Shown in pieces: positions 26,184 to 33,952 of a stretch of 64,000 bases of DNA. A program made the position numbers and the translations under genes. Each line of letters begins with the position of its first letter. Position 1 is the stretch's first letter. This stretch comes from Halobacillus locisalis (lineage in GTDB: Bacteria > Bacillota > Bacilli > Bacillales > Halobacillaceae). The notes beneath the pieces were generated by a model. It was not told the origin of the DNA, made no database searches, and was given only the letters and a program-made list of their open reading frames with translations. The DNA lies in assembly GCF_013694105.1 (NCBI RefSeq), contig NZ_JACEFG010000002.1, positions 1,144,652 to 1,208,651 on the forward strand, read 5' to 3'.

Positions 26184-27362
26184 GTGCATAATGAATTCCC
26201 AGCCTTGCTTGGGGCGGGGCTTATTTTGCTATTTATTTTTTACTTAGGATATTTAGCAATCAAAATCAAACTCCCCAACGTCATTCTATATATCATACTT
26301 GGAATTATTCTTGCCGATGTCGTGCATGATAGTGAATTGCTTCATTTTGCAAGTGAAATAGGAATCGTTCTATTGTTCTTCTTATTGGGGCTGGAGTTCA
26401 ACATTGACAGACTCGGTGGAATCGCTAAACGCATTTGGCCGTCAGGTTTACTGGATGTATTTCTAAGTCTTGGGGTCACGACGGGTATTGCTCTTTTATT
26501 TGGCTTGGACCTCTTCTCCAGCTTCTTAGTGGGAGGAATTGTCTATGCGACGAGTTCATCTATTACCGCAAAGTTATTGGATGATCGTGGTCGGATGGCC
26601 AATACGGAAACCGAATTCATTCTTGCCATTCTCATTTTTGAGGATTTAGTCGCTCCGATTGTTGTGGCTATCCTGTTTGGCGTAAGCTCAGGGGAAAGTT
26701 TCACGTCAGTCAATTTTCTCATCCTAGTCGGAAAAATTGTCGGACTTACTGGATTTGCGATTATTCTTGGGAAAACGTTGTTCAAACGGTTTGAGAAGTT
26801 TCTCGACAAGATTGATGATGAGGACTTTAAGATTGCCTTACTGATTGGAATTGCCTTGTCTTATGGAGGACTAGCTTTATTCTTAGGGCTGTCAGAAGTG
26901 CTGGGTGCTTTTCTTGCTGGCATGATGCTTGCTGAGATCGGCAAGATTGAAAAAGTAGAGCAAACGGTTTATCCCGTTCGTGACTTGATGTTGCCTACAT
27001 TCTTTATTTACTTCGGGACAACCATCAACCTAGGAGATGGTGTACCGATGGCAGGTCTGCTGGTCACCATCATTGTATGGTCTGTCTTTTCGAAGGTGTT
27101 ACTGGGTATCATTGGTGGTCCGCTATATGGTTTGTCCAAACGGGCATCGATGAGAGCAGGTTTTTCTTTATGCGCCAGGGGCGAATTCTCTGTTGTTATC
27201 GCAAGTGTCGCTACGGGGATGTTGAAGATTTTTAGTGGTTTATACATCGTTATTGCTGCTTTTGTGGGGATGTTGCTCTTTGAGCAAGCGGGTAAGATTG
27301 CCAATAAAGTTTACGGTAAGCCTGTGAAGAAGAAAAAGAATTTAAAAGTACCAGGAAGTTAG
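26184..27362 (+). CDS. Cation:proton antiporter, CPA2 family (KhtU / AmhT type)
   Basis: A 392-residue membrane protein with about 12 helices of the CPA2 (Kef-like) family. Typical blocks: FLLGLEFNIDRL near 75, SSSITAKLLDDRG near 130 and LIFEDLVAPIVVAIL near 155, in which the ED pair is part of the ion site. It lacks the cytosolic KTN domain; that role is taken by the upstream TrkA-C protein. It expels K+ (and perhaps NH4+) in exchange for H+. GTG start at 26184 with GGAGAGG some 12 bases upstream. Confidence 0.9.
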   Translation: MHNEFPALLGAGLILLFIFYLGYLAIKIKLPNVILYIILGIILADVVHDSELLHFASEIGIVLLFFLLGLEFNIDRLGGIAKRIWPSGLLDVFLSLGVTTGIALLFGLDLFSSFLVGGIVYATSSSITAKLLDDRGRMANTETEFILAILIFEDLVAPIVVAILFGVSSGESFTSVNFLILVGKIVGLTGFAIILGKTLFKRFEKFLDKIDDEDFKIALLIGIALSYGGLALFLGLSEVLGAFLAGMMLAEIGKIEKVEQTVYPVRDLMLPTFFIYFGTTINLGDGVPMAGLLVTIIVWSVFSKVLLGIIGGPLYGLSKRASMRAGFSLCARGEFSVVIASVATGMLKIFSGLYIVIAAFVGMLLFEQAGKIANKVYGKPVKKKKNLKVPGS

Positions 27363-27390
27363 GCGATGTGGTAGACCTTTTAGATAGTAA

Positions 27391-27423
27391 GAGGACGCAG
27401 TGCAGTATAGCCCTGCGTCTCTT
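27391..27423. terminator. Bidirectional terminator between antiporter gene and kapB
   Basis: GACGCAG and CTGCGTC with a 13-base loop, then TCTTC. Moderately strong. Confidence 0.65.
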
Positions 27424-27430
27424 CATGGAT

Positions 27431-27811
27431 TCAGCTAAAGTATTGCTTTTCTAAATCTTCCAGCTGTTGCTTGGCATTTACGTTGAATTCTGTTTCCCGT
27501 CGTTCCAATTTTTTTCGTAATTGCTCCACCGATTGTTTAAGCGACTCCGTATAATCGGGGATGGATTCTTCATAGGGGTGGACAGCCTCTTTTTGGATAT
27601 TGGCCTTTTCCAAGTAACTCAGGGCTTTCCGTTGATGAAAGAACACGTTTTCGGTTTTGCCTGGGTTATGCAAGTCCCCTTGCATCGGGTGCTTTTCTAC
27701 GGCTAAGATTTGGACAAGATAAAAGCGGTCACGGTCTTCTATGACTTTGCCTACATAGATGCCAGTTTTATAATGAGCTTTAACGATATCACCAGAATTA
27801 AATTCTTCCAT
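27431..27811 (-). CDS. kapB: Kinase-associated protein KapB
   Basis: A 126-residue protein with the KapB blocks YKTGIYVGKV, LAVEKHPMQGDLHNPG and FFHQRKALSY. In B. subtilis KapB is required for activity of the sporulation kinase KinB. No lipobox is visible here despite the family name 'lipoprotein B'. The start at 27811 is set by AGAGGAGG; the longer frame to 27841 has no site. C-terminal half is a charged helix, probably a coiled coil. Confidence 0.9.
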   Translation of the reverse strand: MEEFNSGDIVKAHYKTGIYVGKVIEDRDRFYLVQILAVEKHPMQGDLHNPGKTENVFFHQRKALSYLEKANIQKEAVHPYEESIPDYTESLKQSVEQLRKKLERRETEFNVNAKQQLEDLEKQYFS

Positions 27812-27932
27812 GATCATCCTCCTCTTAGAACAGTGTATCAAAGAATCTAATTGTGAAGAAATCGTGAAGAGGATGCTTGATGGGCAAAAAATTTGCTATA
27901 CTATGAGAAGCAAAGAAAGGAATGATGCGTGT

Positions 27933-28115
27933 ATGATGGAGTTCCTGTACTTCCCGGAAGACAAGTCTGAATATATTCCTGCTATCATTACGTTGTTATT
28001 TTTTATCGTCCTTGCCTGTGTAGCGATGATATTCATAATAAAAGCTTCTCGAAAAGAAGAAGAGAAAACCGATCATGCCCATTCACAAATTGAACAACAT
28101 GAGAAGGAATATTGA
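27933..28115 (+). CDS. Small single-span membrane protein (60 aa), unknown
   Basis: A 60-residue protein: short acidic N-terminus, one membrane helix (AIITLLFFIVLACVAMIFII) and a charged tail rich in Lys and Glu ending HEKEY. I do not recognise it. AAAGG lies about 12 bases before ATG 27933 (a second ATG follows directly), so the start is somewhat uncertain. It is divergent from kapB and ends at a terminator, which supports a real gene. Confidence 0.6.
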   Translation: MMEFLYFPEDKSEYIPAIITLLFFIVLACVAMIFIIKASRKEEEKTDHAHSQIEQHEKEY

Positions 28116-28117
28116 CC

Positions 28118-28146
28118 AAAGCCGTGCCAATGAGCACGGCTTTGTT
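28118..28146 (+). terminator. Terminator after the 60-aa membrane protein gene
   Basis: AAAGCCGTGC, loop of 6 bases, GCACGGCTTT then GTTATATTTTTC. Confidence 0.85.
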
Positions 28147-28207
28147 ATATTTTTCATGAAAAAAGGAGAGACTAACCGTAGGAAACTAGGATGAACGGAG
28201 GTTCGTT

Positions 28208-28777
28208 ATGTTGAAATGGATAGGTATATTCGTTCTTGCTACAGTCGTGTTAAGTGGTTGCATGGACGAGAAAAGATCTCCTTTGGAAACATCAATCTAT
28301 AATACAAACGATGATAAAATAGGGACAGCAACATTCAAAGAGCGCCCAGAGGGTATTGAAGTGGCACTGAAAGTAGAAGGACTGGAACCGGGTCCACATG
28401 GGGTTCACATTCATGAATTTGCTAAGTGTGACACTCCTGATTTTAAATCGGCAGGCAATCACTTCAACCCGATGTCTAAAGATCACGGACTTATGAATTC
28501 AGAGGGTGCCCATGCTGGAGATATGCCGAATGTTGAAGCGGATGGAAGCGGATTAGTCGATACAGAGCTGATGCTTCCGGAGGCTACGTTGAAAGAAGGA
28601 CAAAAATCGTTGCTTCGTAAAGAAGGGACTTCGATTGTGATTCATAGTGGTCCGGATGACGGAATGACGCAGCCTGCAGGGGATTCAGGGGATCGGATTG
28701 CCTGCGGGGAAATCACACTAAAAGCTGACGATGATGAAACGAGTGATCCAACAGAACCGGATAAGAAACAAGAATAA
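28208..28777 (+). CDS. sodC: Cu/Zn superoxide dismutase lipoprotein (SodC/YojM type)
   Basis: A 189-residue exported lipoprotein: signal peptide with lipobox LSGC (Cys at about residue 18). The SOD domain has GVHIHEFAKC (two Cu histidines and the disulphide Cys), GNHFNP (bridging His), KDHGL, HAGDMPN (Zn His and Asp), VIHSGPDDG (fourth Cu His) and IACG (second Cys). All metal ligands are present, so the enzyme should dismute superoxide outside the membrane. B. subtilis YojM is known to lack some copper ligands. The tail is acidic, typical of halophile proteins. Confidence 0.92.
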   Translation: MLKWIGIFVLATVVLSGCMDEKRSPLETSIYNTNDDKIGTATFKERPEGIEVALKVEGLEPGPHGVHIHEFAKCDTPDFKSAGNHFNPMSKDHGLMNSEGAHAGDMPNVEADGSGLVDTELMLPEATLKEGQKSLLRKEGTSIVIHSGPDDGMTQPAGDSGDRIACGEITLKADDDETSDPTEPDKKQE

Positions 28778-28815
28778 ACAAGCAGGCTTCTCAGAAATGA
28801 GAAGCCTGCTTGTTT
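28776..28815. terminator. Terminator after sodC; left flank of hairpin cassette 1
   Basis: Perfect 18-bp stem: AAACAAGCAGGCTTCTCA, loop GAAA, TGAGAAGCCTGCTTGTTT. A degenerate second copy lies at 29261-29300 on the other side of the cassette. Confidence 0.93.
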
Positions 28816-28867
28816 AGGCTGTTGAAGAAGTCAGTTGAACGGTTCTGTTAGATCATATAAGAATACC

Positions 28868-28990
28868 GTGGGATGGAAAACGACTCGCTTTCCTGCGGGG
28901 GAGCCGGCAAGCCTCCTCGGTCGTTGACACTCCCTGTGGGGTCTCGCCTAGGTCCTTCTCCCGCGGGAGTCTCCCCGTTTTCCATCCCAC
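28868..28990. repeat. 123-bp structured hairpin, stem type E1 (copy 1)
   Basis: Outer stem GTGGGATGGAAAACG with CGTTTTCCATCCCAC, 15 bp perfect. The core is the same as in the type D hairpins. A second, basal stem GGTTCTGTT/AACAGAACC encloses it. Confidence 0.88.
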
Positions 28991-29093
28991 TATGCTCAAA
29001 TCAGCTGAAACAGAACCTACCAAGTATTGTGCTGTCATCAGTAGAGCCCCACATTGTAGTTGAATCTCTAGAGGTTCAGCCTTCCTGTAGTAA

Positions 29094-29212
29094 GGTGGCG
29101 TGGAAACGGCGACACACCTTCAGTCCTGAGGCTTGGGTGAGATCCCGCAGAGCGCGAAGCGGCCTGAGAAGCTCACCGCCTCCTGCGGAAAGGGAGTCGT
29201 TTCCACGCCACC
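29094..29212. repeat. 119-bp structured hairpin, stem type E2 (copy 1)
   Basis: Outer stem GGTGGCGTGGAAACG with CGTTTCCACGCCACC, 15 bp perfect. Core resembles E1/D (GGGTGAGATCCCGCAG, CCTCCTGCGGAAAGGGAGTC) but has diverged; this copy lacks 3-4 bases of the other two. Confidence 0.87.
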
Positions 29213-29260
29213 GGCCCCTTTTCATCTTGAAGAACCGAAAGTGACTTTCGCGGGTACTCT

Positions 29261-29300
29261 AAAAAAGCAGGCCTCTCGGAAATAAAAAGCCTGTTTTTTT
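29261..29300 (-). terminator. Terminator of patB; right flank of hairpin cassette 1
   Basis: AAGCAGGCCTCTCGGAAAT followed by AAAAAGCCTGTTTTTTT resembles the 28776-28815 terminator over nearly its whole length, but one arm has decayed so the stem is shorter. Confidence 0.75.
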
Positions 29301-30471
29301 ACAATTGATGCACGGCGTTGATGATACGCGTGACACCTTCCTCTACAATCGAGAAGGGCGCGGCGATGTTGATGCGCATGAATCCTTCTCCTTCATCACC
29401 AAAGGAAGCGCCGTCATTCAGTCCCACCTTCGCTTTTTCTTGCATAAAGGTTTTCAAATCTTCATGAGCCATTCCGAGGTCACGACAATCCAACCAAAGC
29501 AAATACGTGCCTTCTGCGTGAATCACTTGAACGGTATCCGTCTCTTCATGGAAGCGTGCTTCCACATAGTCTCTGTTCGTCTCTAAGGTTTCTAAAAGTT
29601 CATCCAACCAATCAGCGCCGCATTTGTAAGCGGACTCTAAGGCTGTCAAACCCAGAGTGTTCAACATCATCATTCCTTGGTTATGGAACTGTTTGTCCAA
29701 TTTCTTCCGCATCTCCTCATTAGATGTAATGACGTAGGATGCTTGTAAGCCAGCCAAATTGAACGTTTTTGTTGGGGAGAGGCATGTGATTGTCTGGTTG
29801 TTCGCTTCTTCAGACAAGGAAGCCATAGGGATGTGTTTATGATTTTTATATACTAAATCCGCGTGTATTTCATCTGCCACAATCAATACATCATGGGCTA
29901 CACAAATATCTTTCATCTTAGTAAGCTCATCCTGGGTCCACACTCTACCGACAGGGTTGTGTGGATTACATAGGATGAACATTTTCACATCGTTCTCTTT
30001 TATTTTCTCCTCGAAATCCTCAAAATCAATGGTGTACTGTCCATTAGAGAATTGTAGTGGATTCTTTACGATATGACGACCGTGATCTTTGACTACACTG
30101 TAAAAAGGGGGGTAAACGGGTGTTTGAATTAAGACATGATCGGCAATGTCAGTCAATGATTGGACGATCATATGCAGGGAAGGGATGACTCCTGGGCTAT
30201 ATGTAATCCAAGAGGGTTGTACTTCCCAATCATGGCGCTTCTGAATCCAATCTTTAATCTGAGCTTTCACATCTTCATCTGGCCATGTATATCCGAAAAT
30301 ACCATGCTCCACGCGTTTGCTGATCGCCTCTGTGACAGCTTCAGGTGTTTTAAAGTCCATATCCGCTACCCACATAGGGAGAACCTCTTCATCTTTGTAC
30401 ATATATTTCAGCAAGTCCCATTTTACAGATCTCGTTCCTTTTCTTGGTGTCACTTGTTCAAACCGATTCAA
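29299..30471 (-). CDS. patB: PatB/MalY-type cystathionine beta-lyase (PLP)
   Basis: A 390-residue PLP enzyme of aminotransferase fold, subgroup MalY/PatB. The Schiff-base lysine is in SPTKTFNLAGLQ (near residue 237); other blocks are MWVADMDF (start), CNPHNPVGRVW and VADEIHADLVY with the cofactor-binding Asp. PatB is a C-S lyase that acts on cystathionine or cysteine conjugates. RBS AGGGATAAAG lies just before the ATG. It converges with sodC across a repeat cassette. Confidence 0.9.
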   Translation of the reverse strand: MNRFEQVTPRKGTRSVKWDLLKYMYKDEEVLPMWVADMDFKTPEAVTEAISKRVEHGIFGYTWPDEDVKAQIKDWIQKRHDWEVQPSWITYSPGVIPSLHMIVQSLTDIADHVLIQTPVYPPFYSVVKDHGRHIVKNPLQFSNGQYTIDFEDFEEKIKENDVKMFILCNPHNPVGRVWTQDELTKMKDICVAHDVLIVADEIHADLVYKNHKHIPMASLSEEANNQTITCLSPTKTFNLAGLQASYVITSNEEMRKKLDKQFHNQGMMMLNTLGLTALESAYKCGADWLDELLETLETNRDYVEARFHEETDTVQVIHAEGTYLLWLDCRDLGMAHEDLKTFMQEKAKVGLNDGASFGDEGEGFMRINIAAPFSIVEEGVTRIINAVHQL

Positions 30472-30596
30472 CTTTATCCCTCCATCGCATTTTATATAGG
30501 TTTATCTTAACCGATTCTGAAGAATGGATGAAAATAATATGTACTCAGCACTAGGAAAAATAATTGTTCATGGATTAAGTTAATATAAAATAAGAC

Positions 30597-30628
30597 AAAA
30601 AAAAGCAAAGCGAACGTTCGCTTTGCTT
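30597..30628 (-). terminator. Terminator of the XRE regulator gene
   Basis: AAGCAAAGCGAACG and CGTTCGCTTTGCTT form a perfect palindrome; on the minus strand TTTTTTTTGTC follows. It lies 75-100 bases past the gene. Confidence 0.87.
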
Positions 30629-30701
30629 ACACAGGGGGAATACGAGAAAGTCTTACGTTAATCAGTATAACCTCATTTCATAGTTTCTAAACCTTCTATT
30701 T

Positions 30702-31058
30702 TTATTTTTTTTGCTGATTTAATTCGTATAGCAGATTCATGGCTTTCAACACGTCTTGTTCAGAGAAGTCTCTGGCCTTCTTCAGTATTAATTTGGAACT
30801 TTTTGAACCTATCTCTTTTATCAAGGCTTCAAGTTCCTCGTCTATTTTGGCATCATCAACATCCTTATATTCTAATAGTTCAGATGCTGGGATATCGAGT
30901 ACAGTCGATAGCTTTAAAGCGGTATCGAGTTCGGGGGCTCGTTCATCGGATTCATAGCTCTCAAGTGTGTGGACGCCGATCCGTGCTTTTAAAGCTAACT
31001 CCTCTTTCGTTAACTGCTTAAGTTCACGATAATTGCGAATGTTCTTTCCAACAGACAT
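30702..31058 (-). CDS. XRE-family transcriptional regulator
   Basis: A 118-residue protein with an N-terminal helix-turn-helix of the Cro/C1 type: NYRELKQLTKEELALKARIG with recognition helix VHTLESYESDERAP, then ALKLSTVLDIPASELLEY. The C-terminal 50 residues are helical and charged. Targets are unknown. RBS GAGGAGTCGTT before the ATG. It is a single gene between patB and yugI. Confidence 0.88.
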   Translation of the reverse strand: MSVGKNIRNYRELKQLTKEELALKARIGVHTLESYESDERAPELDTALKLSTVLDIPASELLEYKDVDDAKIDEELEALIKEIGSKSSKLILKKARDFSEQDVLKAMNLLYELNQQKK

Positions 31059-31262
31059 AACGACTCCTCCTTACACTTTTATCTTATTATACCATGTGGA
31101 GGGGACGTGGTAGGGCCCGAAATACCGACATTCTGTTGACAAAATGCGATCAGATACAACATTACATCGCAATAAGGGGTTTTGCTAAATCGGCTGAACT
31201 GTGGTAGAATCATTAATTGCGTGAAAAGAAGCGAATAATATAAATATCAGGAGTTGTATAGC

Positions 31263-31652
31263 ATGTCAGAGAAGTTTCAAGAAGGTCAAGTATTAGAAGG
31301 TAAAGTCACAGGAATTCAGCCTTATGGTGCGTTCGTCGCTCTAGACGAAAAAGTACAAGGGTTGGTACACATTTCAGAAGTGACTCACGGATATGTGAAA
31401 GACATCAACGAGCACCTTTCAGAAGGCGACGAAGTTCAAGTTAAAATTTTGAACATCGACGAAGCGAAGAATAAGTACTCTCTTTCTATTCGTGCGACAC
31501 AAGAAGCACCGAAAGCTCGTCGTCCACGTAAACAAGCTGCAGCTGCACCAAAGCAACAGCAAGAAGATGCGCAAGCTGGTTTCAATACGTTAAAAGACAA
31601 ATTGGAAGACTGGATCAAGCAGTCTGACGATCGTGAAAAATTCCGTAAATAA
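31263..31652 (+). CDS. yugI: S1-domain RNA-binding protein YugI (general stress protein 13 type)
   Basis: A 129-residue protein. Residues 5-75 form an S1 domain (VLEGKVTGIQPYGAFVAL, VQGLVHISEVTHGYVKD, GDEVQVKILNID), followed by a basic Ala/Lys/Gln linker (RRPRKQAAAAPKQQQ) and a short C-terminal helix. B. subtilis YugI (GSP13) is a ribosome-associated stress protein. Start ATG 31263 lies 9 bases after AGGAG. A cassette of structured repeats follows its terminator. Confidence 0.92.
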   Translation: MSEKFQEGQVLEGKVTGIQPYGAFVALDEKVQGLVHISEVTHGYVKDINEHLSEGDEVQVKILNIDEAKNKYSLSIRATQEAPKARRPRKQAAAAPKQQQEDAQAGFNTLKDKLEDWIKQSDDREKFRK

Positions 31653-31665
31653 TCGGAGTTTTCAT

Positions 31666-31690
31666 AAACCCGGCTATGCCGGGTTTTTTT
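31666..31690 (+). terminator. Terminator of yugI
   Basis: AACCCGGC, loop TAT, GCCGGGTT and T run. Confidence 0.92.
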
Positions 31691-31738
31691 ATTGCCTGAA
31701 ATTCTCTCTTATCAGAAAACTCCACGTATGTAGAACAC

Positions 31739-31771
31739 AAAAACGGACTCATTAAGTAGTCCGTTTTTTTT
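31739..31771. terminator. Left flanking terminator of hairpin cassette 2
   Basis: AAAAACGGACT, loop, AGTCCGTTTTT. Nearly the same as the hairpin at 32213-32248 on the other side of the cassette. It is a second terminator behind yugI, so it is not needed for that gene. Confidence 0.85.
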
Positions 31772-31813
31772 CAGGCTGTTGAAGAAGGTTCTGTTAGATC
31801 ATATAAGAATGCA

Positions 31814-31936
31814 GTGGGATGGAAAACGACTCGCTTTCCTGCGGGGGAGCCGGCAAGCCTCCTCGTTCGTTGACACTCCCTGTGGGGTCTCGCCTAGGTC
31901 CATCTCCCGCGGGAGTCTCCCCGTTTTCCATCCCAC
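31814..31936. repeat. 123-bp structured hairpin, stem type E1 (copy 2)
   Basis: Stem GTGGGATGGAAAACG/CGTTTTCCATCCCAC; almost identical to copy 1 at 28868. Confidence 0.9.
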
Positions 31937-32040
31937 TATGCGATAAACAGTGGGAACAGAACCTTGCCAAGAATGGTGCTGTCGGCAGTAAAGGTCCTCA
32001 TTGTAGTTGAATCTCTAAAGGTTCAGCCTTCCTTTGTTGA

Positions 32041-32162
32041 GGTGGCGTGGAAACGGCGACACTCCTGCAGGATCCTGAGGATTGGGTGAGATCCCGCAGG
32101 TCGCGAAGCGATCCGAGGAAGCTCACCGCCTCCTGCGGAAAGGGAGTCGTTTCCACGCCACC
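32041..32162. repeat. 122-bp structured hairpin, stem type E2 (copy 2)
   Basis: Stem GGTGGCGTGGAAACG/CGTTTCCACGCCACC; internal CTCCTGCAGGATCC and CACCGCCTCCTGCGG as in copy 3. Confidence 0.88.
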
Positions 32163-32212
32163 GGTGCCTTCTCATCTTGGAAGAACCGAAAGTGGCTTTC
32201 GAGGGCACACTG

Positions 32213-32248
32213 AAAAAAACGGACTCATTTACGAGTCCGTTTTTTTTT
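32213..32248 (-). terminator. Terminator of yuzA; right flank of hairpin cassette 2
   Basis: AAACGGACTC, loop ATTTAC, GAGTCCGTTT with A and T runs. The yuzA stop codon overlaps its edge. Confidence 0.9.
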
Positions 32249-32486
32249 AAGCTTCAGGCGCTTTTTCGGTTGTATCGCTATATTCTGCTGCTGGGGAGAA
32301 GTATAGGGAGATGGCAATAAGTCCACTGATCCCAACCAACGAATAAATAACGCGTGCAAATGCTCCGCTCTGCTCACCACCACCGAATAAACCTGCAACA
32401 AGGTCATACTGGAAAAGCCCAATCAAGCCCCAGTTGATTGCTCCGACGATGATCAGTAAAAGAGCTGTACGTTGAATCCAACTCAT
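32247..32486 (-). CDS. yuzA: DUF378 membrane protein YuzA
   Basis: A 79-residue protein with two membrane helices (ALLLIIVGAINWGLIGLF and VIYSLVGISGLIAISLYF). The INWGL motif and the VAGLFGGG turn are typical of DUF378. The acidic tail TTEKAPEA is additional. Function unknown. As in B. subtilis it lies between yugI and an iron alcohol dehydrogenase. RBS AGGAGGGG is close to the ATG. Confidence 0.9.
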   Translation of the reverse strand: MSWIQRTALLLIIVGAINWGLIGLFQYDLVAGLFGGGEQSGAFARVIYSLVGISGLIAISLYFSPAAEYSDTTEKAPEA

Positions 32487-32636
32487 GATGATTCCCCTCC
32501 TGTCTGTATGTTTTTTTACTTTCGGTTATAGCTTGAACGTTGAAGAGGATAATATGCATGGTGCATATTCTTTGAGAAATGAATCTGAATTAGAGATAAT
32601 ATGAACCGTTAGTCAAAAAAAGGAGGAGTTTTAGAA

Positions 32637-33803
32637 ATGGATGCATTTACGTTTTATAACCCTACAAAATTAATTTTTGGTAAGGACCAAATTCAACAAT
32701 TGCCTGACCAACTTCCTGCTGATACAAAGAAAGTACTGATGGTGTACGGAGGAGGAAGTATTAAGAAGAACGGAGTCTATGACCAAGTCATGGAACAACT
32801 GAATAAGGCTGGCGTTGAAGTGCTGGAACTTTCTGGCGTTGAGCCGAACCCTAAATTGACAACTGTTCACGAAGGTGTACAGATTTGCAAAGAACAAAAT
32901 GTAGACTTTCTATTAGCTGTCGGAGGCGGTAGTGTCATTGACTGCACAAAAACGATTGCAGCTGGTGCTAAATACGATGGTGATGCTTGGGACCTTGTAA
33001 CGAGACAAGCGACTCCTACAGATGCAGTTCCATTCGGGACGGTTCTCACGTTAGCGGCGACAGGATCAGAAATGAACGCTGGAGCGGTTATCACGAACTG
33101 GGAAACGAATGAAAAGTATGGATGGGGATACCCTCCATTCACGAACCCGAATTTCTCTATTCTAGATCCGCAATACACGATGACAGTCCCTCGTGACCAG
33201 ACGATTTACGGGATTGTAGATATGATGACACATTTATTTGAACAATACTTCCACAACCCTACAGCTTCACCTGTCCAAGATGAGATGGTGGAAGGAGTAT
33301 TGCGTACTGTAATCGATACTGCGCCTAAGCTGCTTGACGATATGGAATCCTTTGAACACCGAGAAACGATTCTGTATTCTGGTACGGTTGCGTTGAATGG
33401 TATGCTTCAAATGGGGTACCGTGGGGATTGGGCGAGTCACAACATCGAGCATGCCGTTTCAGCTGTTTATGATATCCCTCATGCGGGTGGACTAGCTATT
33501 TTGTTCCCGAACTGGATGCGTCATAACCTTCATGTCAATGAAGAACGGTTTGTTCAATTAGCAACGAAAGTGTTTGGTGTTGATCCAGAAGGCAAGTCTA
33601 ATGAAGATGTTGCCATCGAAGGGATTGAAGCATTGCGTTCCTTCTGGTCATCCTTAGGTGCTCCGGAAACACTTCGTTACTACGATATTTCCGATGAGAA
33701 GTTCGATACGATTGTCGACCGTGCCATGAAGCGTGGTCCATTCGGAAACTTCAACAAGTTGCATGAAGAAGATGTGCAAAAAATTCTAGAAATGTCAAAG
33801 TAA
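32637..33803 (+). CDS. Iron-containing alcohol dehydrogenase (YugJ/YugK, BdhA-like)
   Basis: A 388-residue group III alcohol dehydrogenase. N-terminal Rossmann region binds NAD(P) through [16 protein letters not shown] near residue 98. Iron ligands are expected in [12 protein letters not shown] and in [17 protein letters not shown]. It resembles NADPH-dependent butanol dehydrogenases that reduce aldehydes. B. subtilis has two tandem copies here (yugJ, yugK); only one is present. RBS AAAGGAGGAG before the ATG. Confidence 0.92.
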   Translation: MDAFTFYNPTKLIFGKDQIQQLPDQLPADTKKVLMVYGGGSIKKNGVYDQVMEQLNKAGVEVLELSGVEPNPKLTTVHEGVQICKEQNVDFLLAVGGGSVIDCTKTIAAGAKYDGDAWDLVTRQATPTDAVPFGTVLTLAATGSEMNAGAVITNWETNEKYGWGYPPFTNPNFSILDPQYTMTVPRDQTIYGIVDMMTHLFEQYFHNPTASPVQDEMVEGVLRTVIDTAPKLLDDMESFEHRETILYSGTVALNGMLQMGYRGDWASHNIEHAVSAVYDIPHAGGLAILFPNWMRHNLHVNEERFVQLATKVFGVDPEGKSNEDVAIEGIEALRSFWSSLGAPETLRYYDISDEKFDTIVDRAMKRGPFGNFNKLHEEDVQKILEMSK

Positions 33804-33817
33804 GTCACATGTTATAA

Positions 33818-33850
33818 AGAGAGCCCGAGAATTTTCTCGGCTCTTTTTTT
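33818..33850 (+). terminator. Terminator after the iron alcohol dehydrogenase
   Basis: AGAGCCCGAGAA, TTTTCTCGGCTCT and T run. Confidence 0.88.
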
Positions 33851-33952
33851 AGTTGTATCCGTTTACAATTGTAGGATTGCTTGATTTGATGGTGTGGTTT
33901 CGATAAAGTGAAAATGGTCTAAGTAAAAAATAAAGCAATGGAGGTCGAAATT

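Larger units (their letters stand above)
28816..29260 (+). repeat. Twin-hairpin cassette, copy 1 (445 bp)
   Basis: Starts AGGCTGTTGAAGAAG, then GGTTCTGTTAGATC, hairpin E1 (28868-28990), AACAGAACC, a linker, GGTTC, hairpin E2 (29094-29212), GAAGAACCG, and ends GTACTCT. The same order is found at 31772-32212 and 50424-50863. It lies between the convergent genes sodC and patB and between two similar terminators. No credible coding frame. Confidence 0.88.
31772..32212 (+). repeat. Twin-hairpin cassette, copy 2 (441 bp)
   Basis: Begins CAGGCTGTTGAAGAAGG, has GGTTCTGTT before and AACAGAACC after hairpin E1, then the linker and hairpin E2, and ends AGAACCGAAAGTGGCTTTC. Same order as copies 1 and 3. 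Between convergent yugI and yuzA. Confidence 0.9.

Noticed and set aside
28873..29244. 123-aa open frame (and the related one at 31819-32010)
   Set aside because: These frames read through the structured repeats; the same peptide start recurs only because the DNA is repeated. No matching ribosome site and the frame breaks differ between copies.
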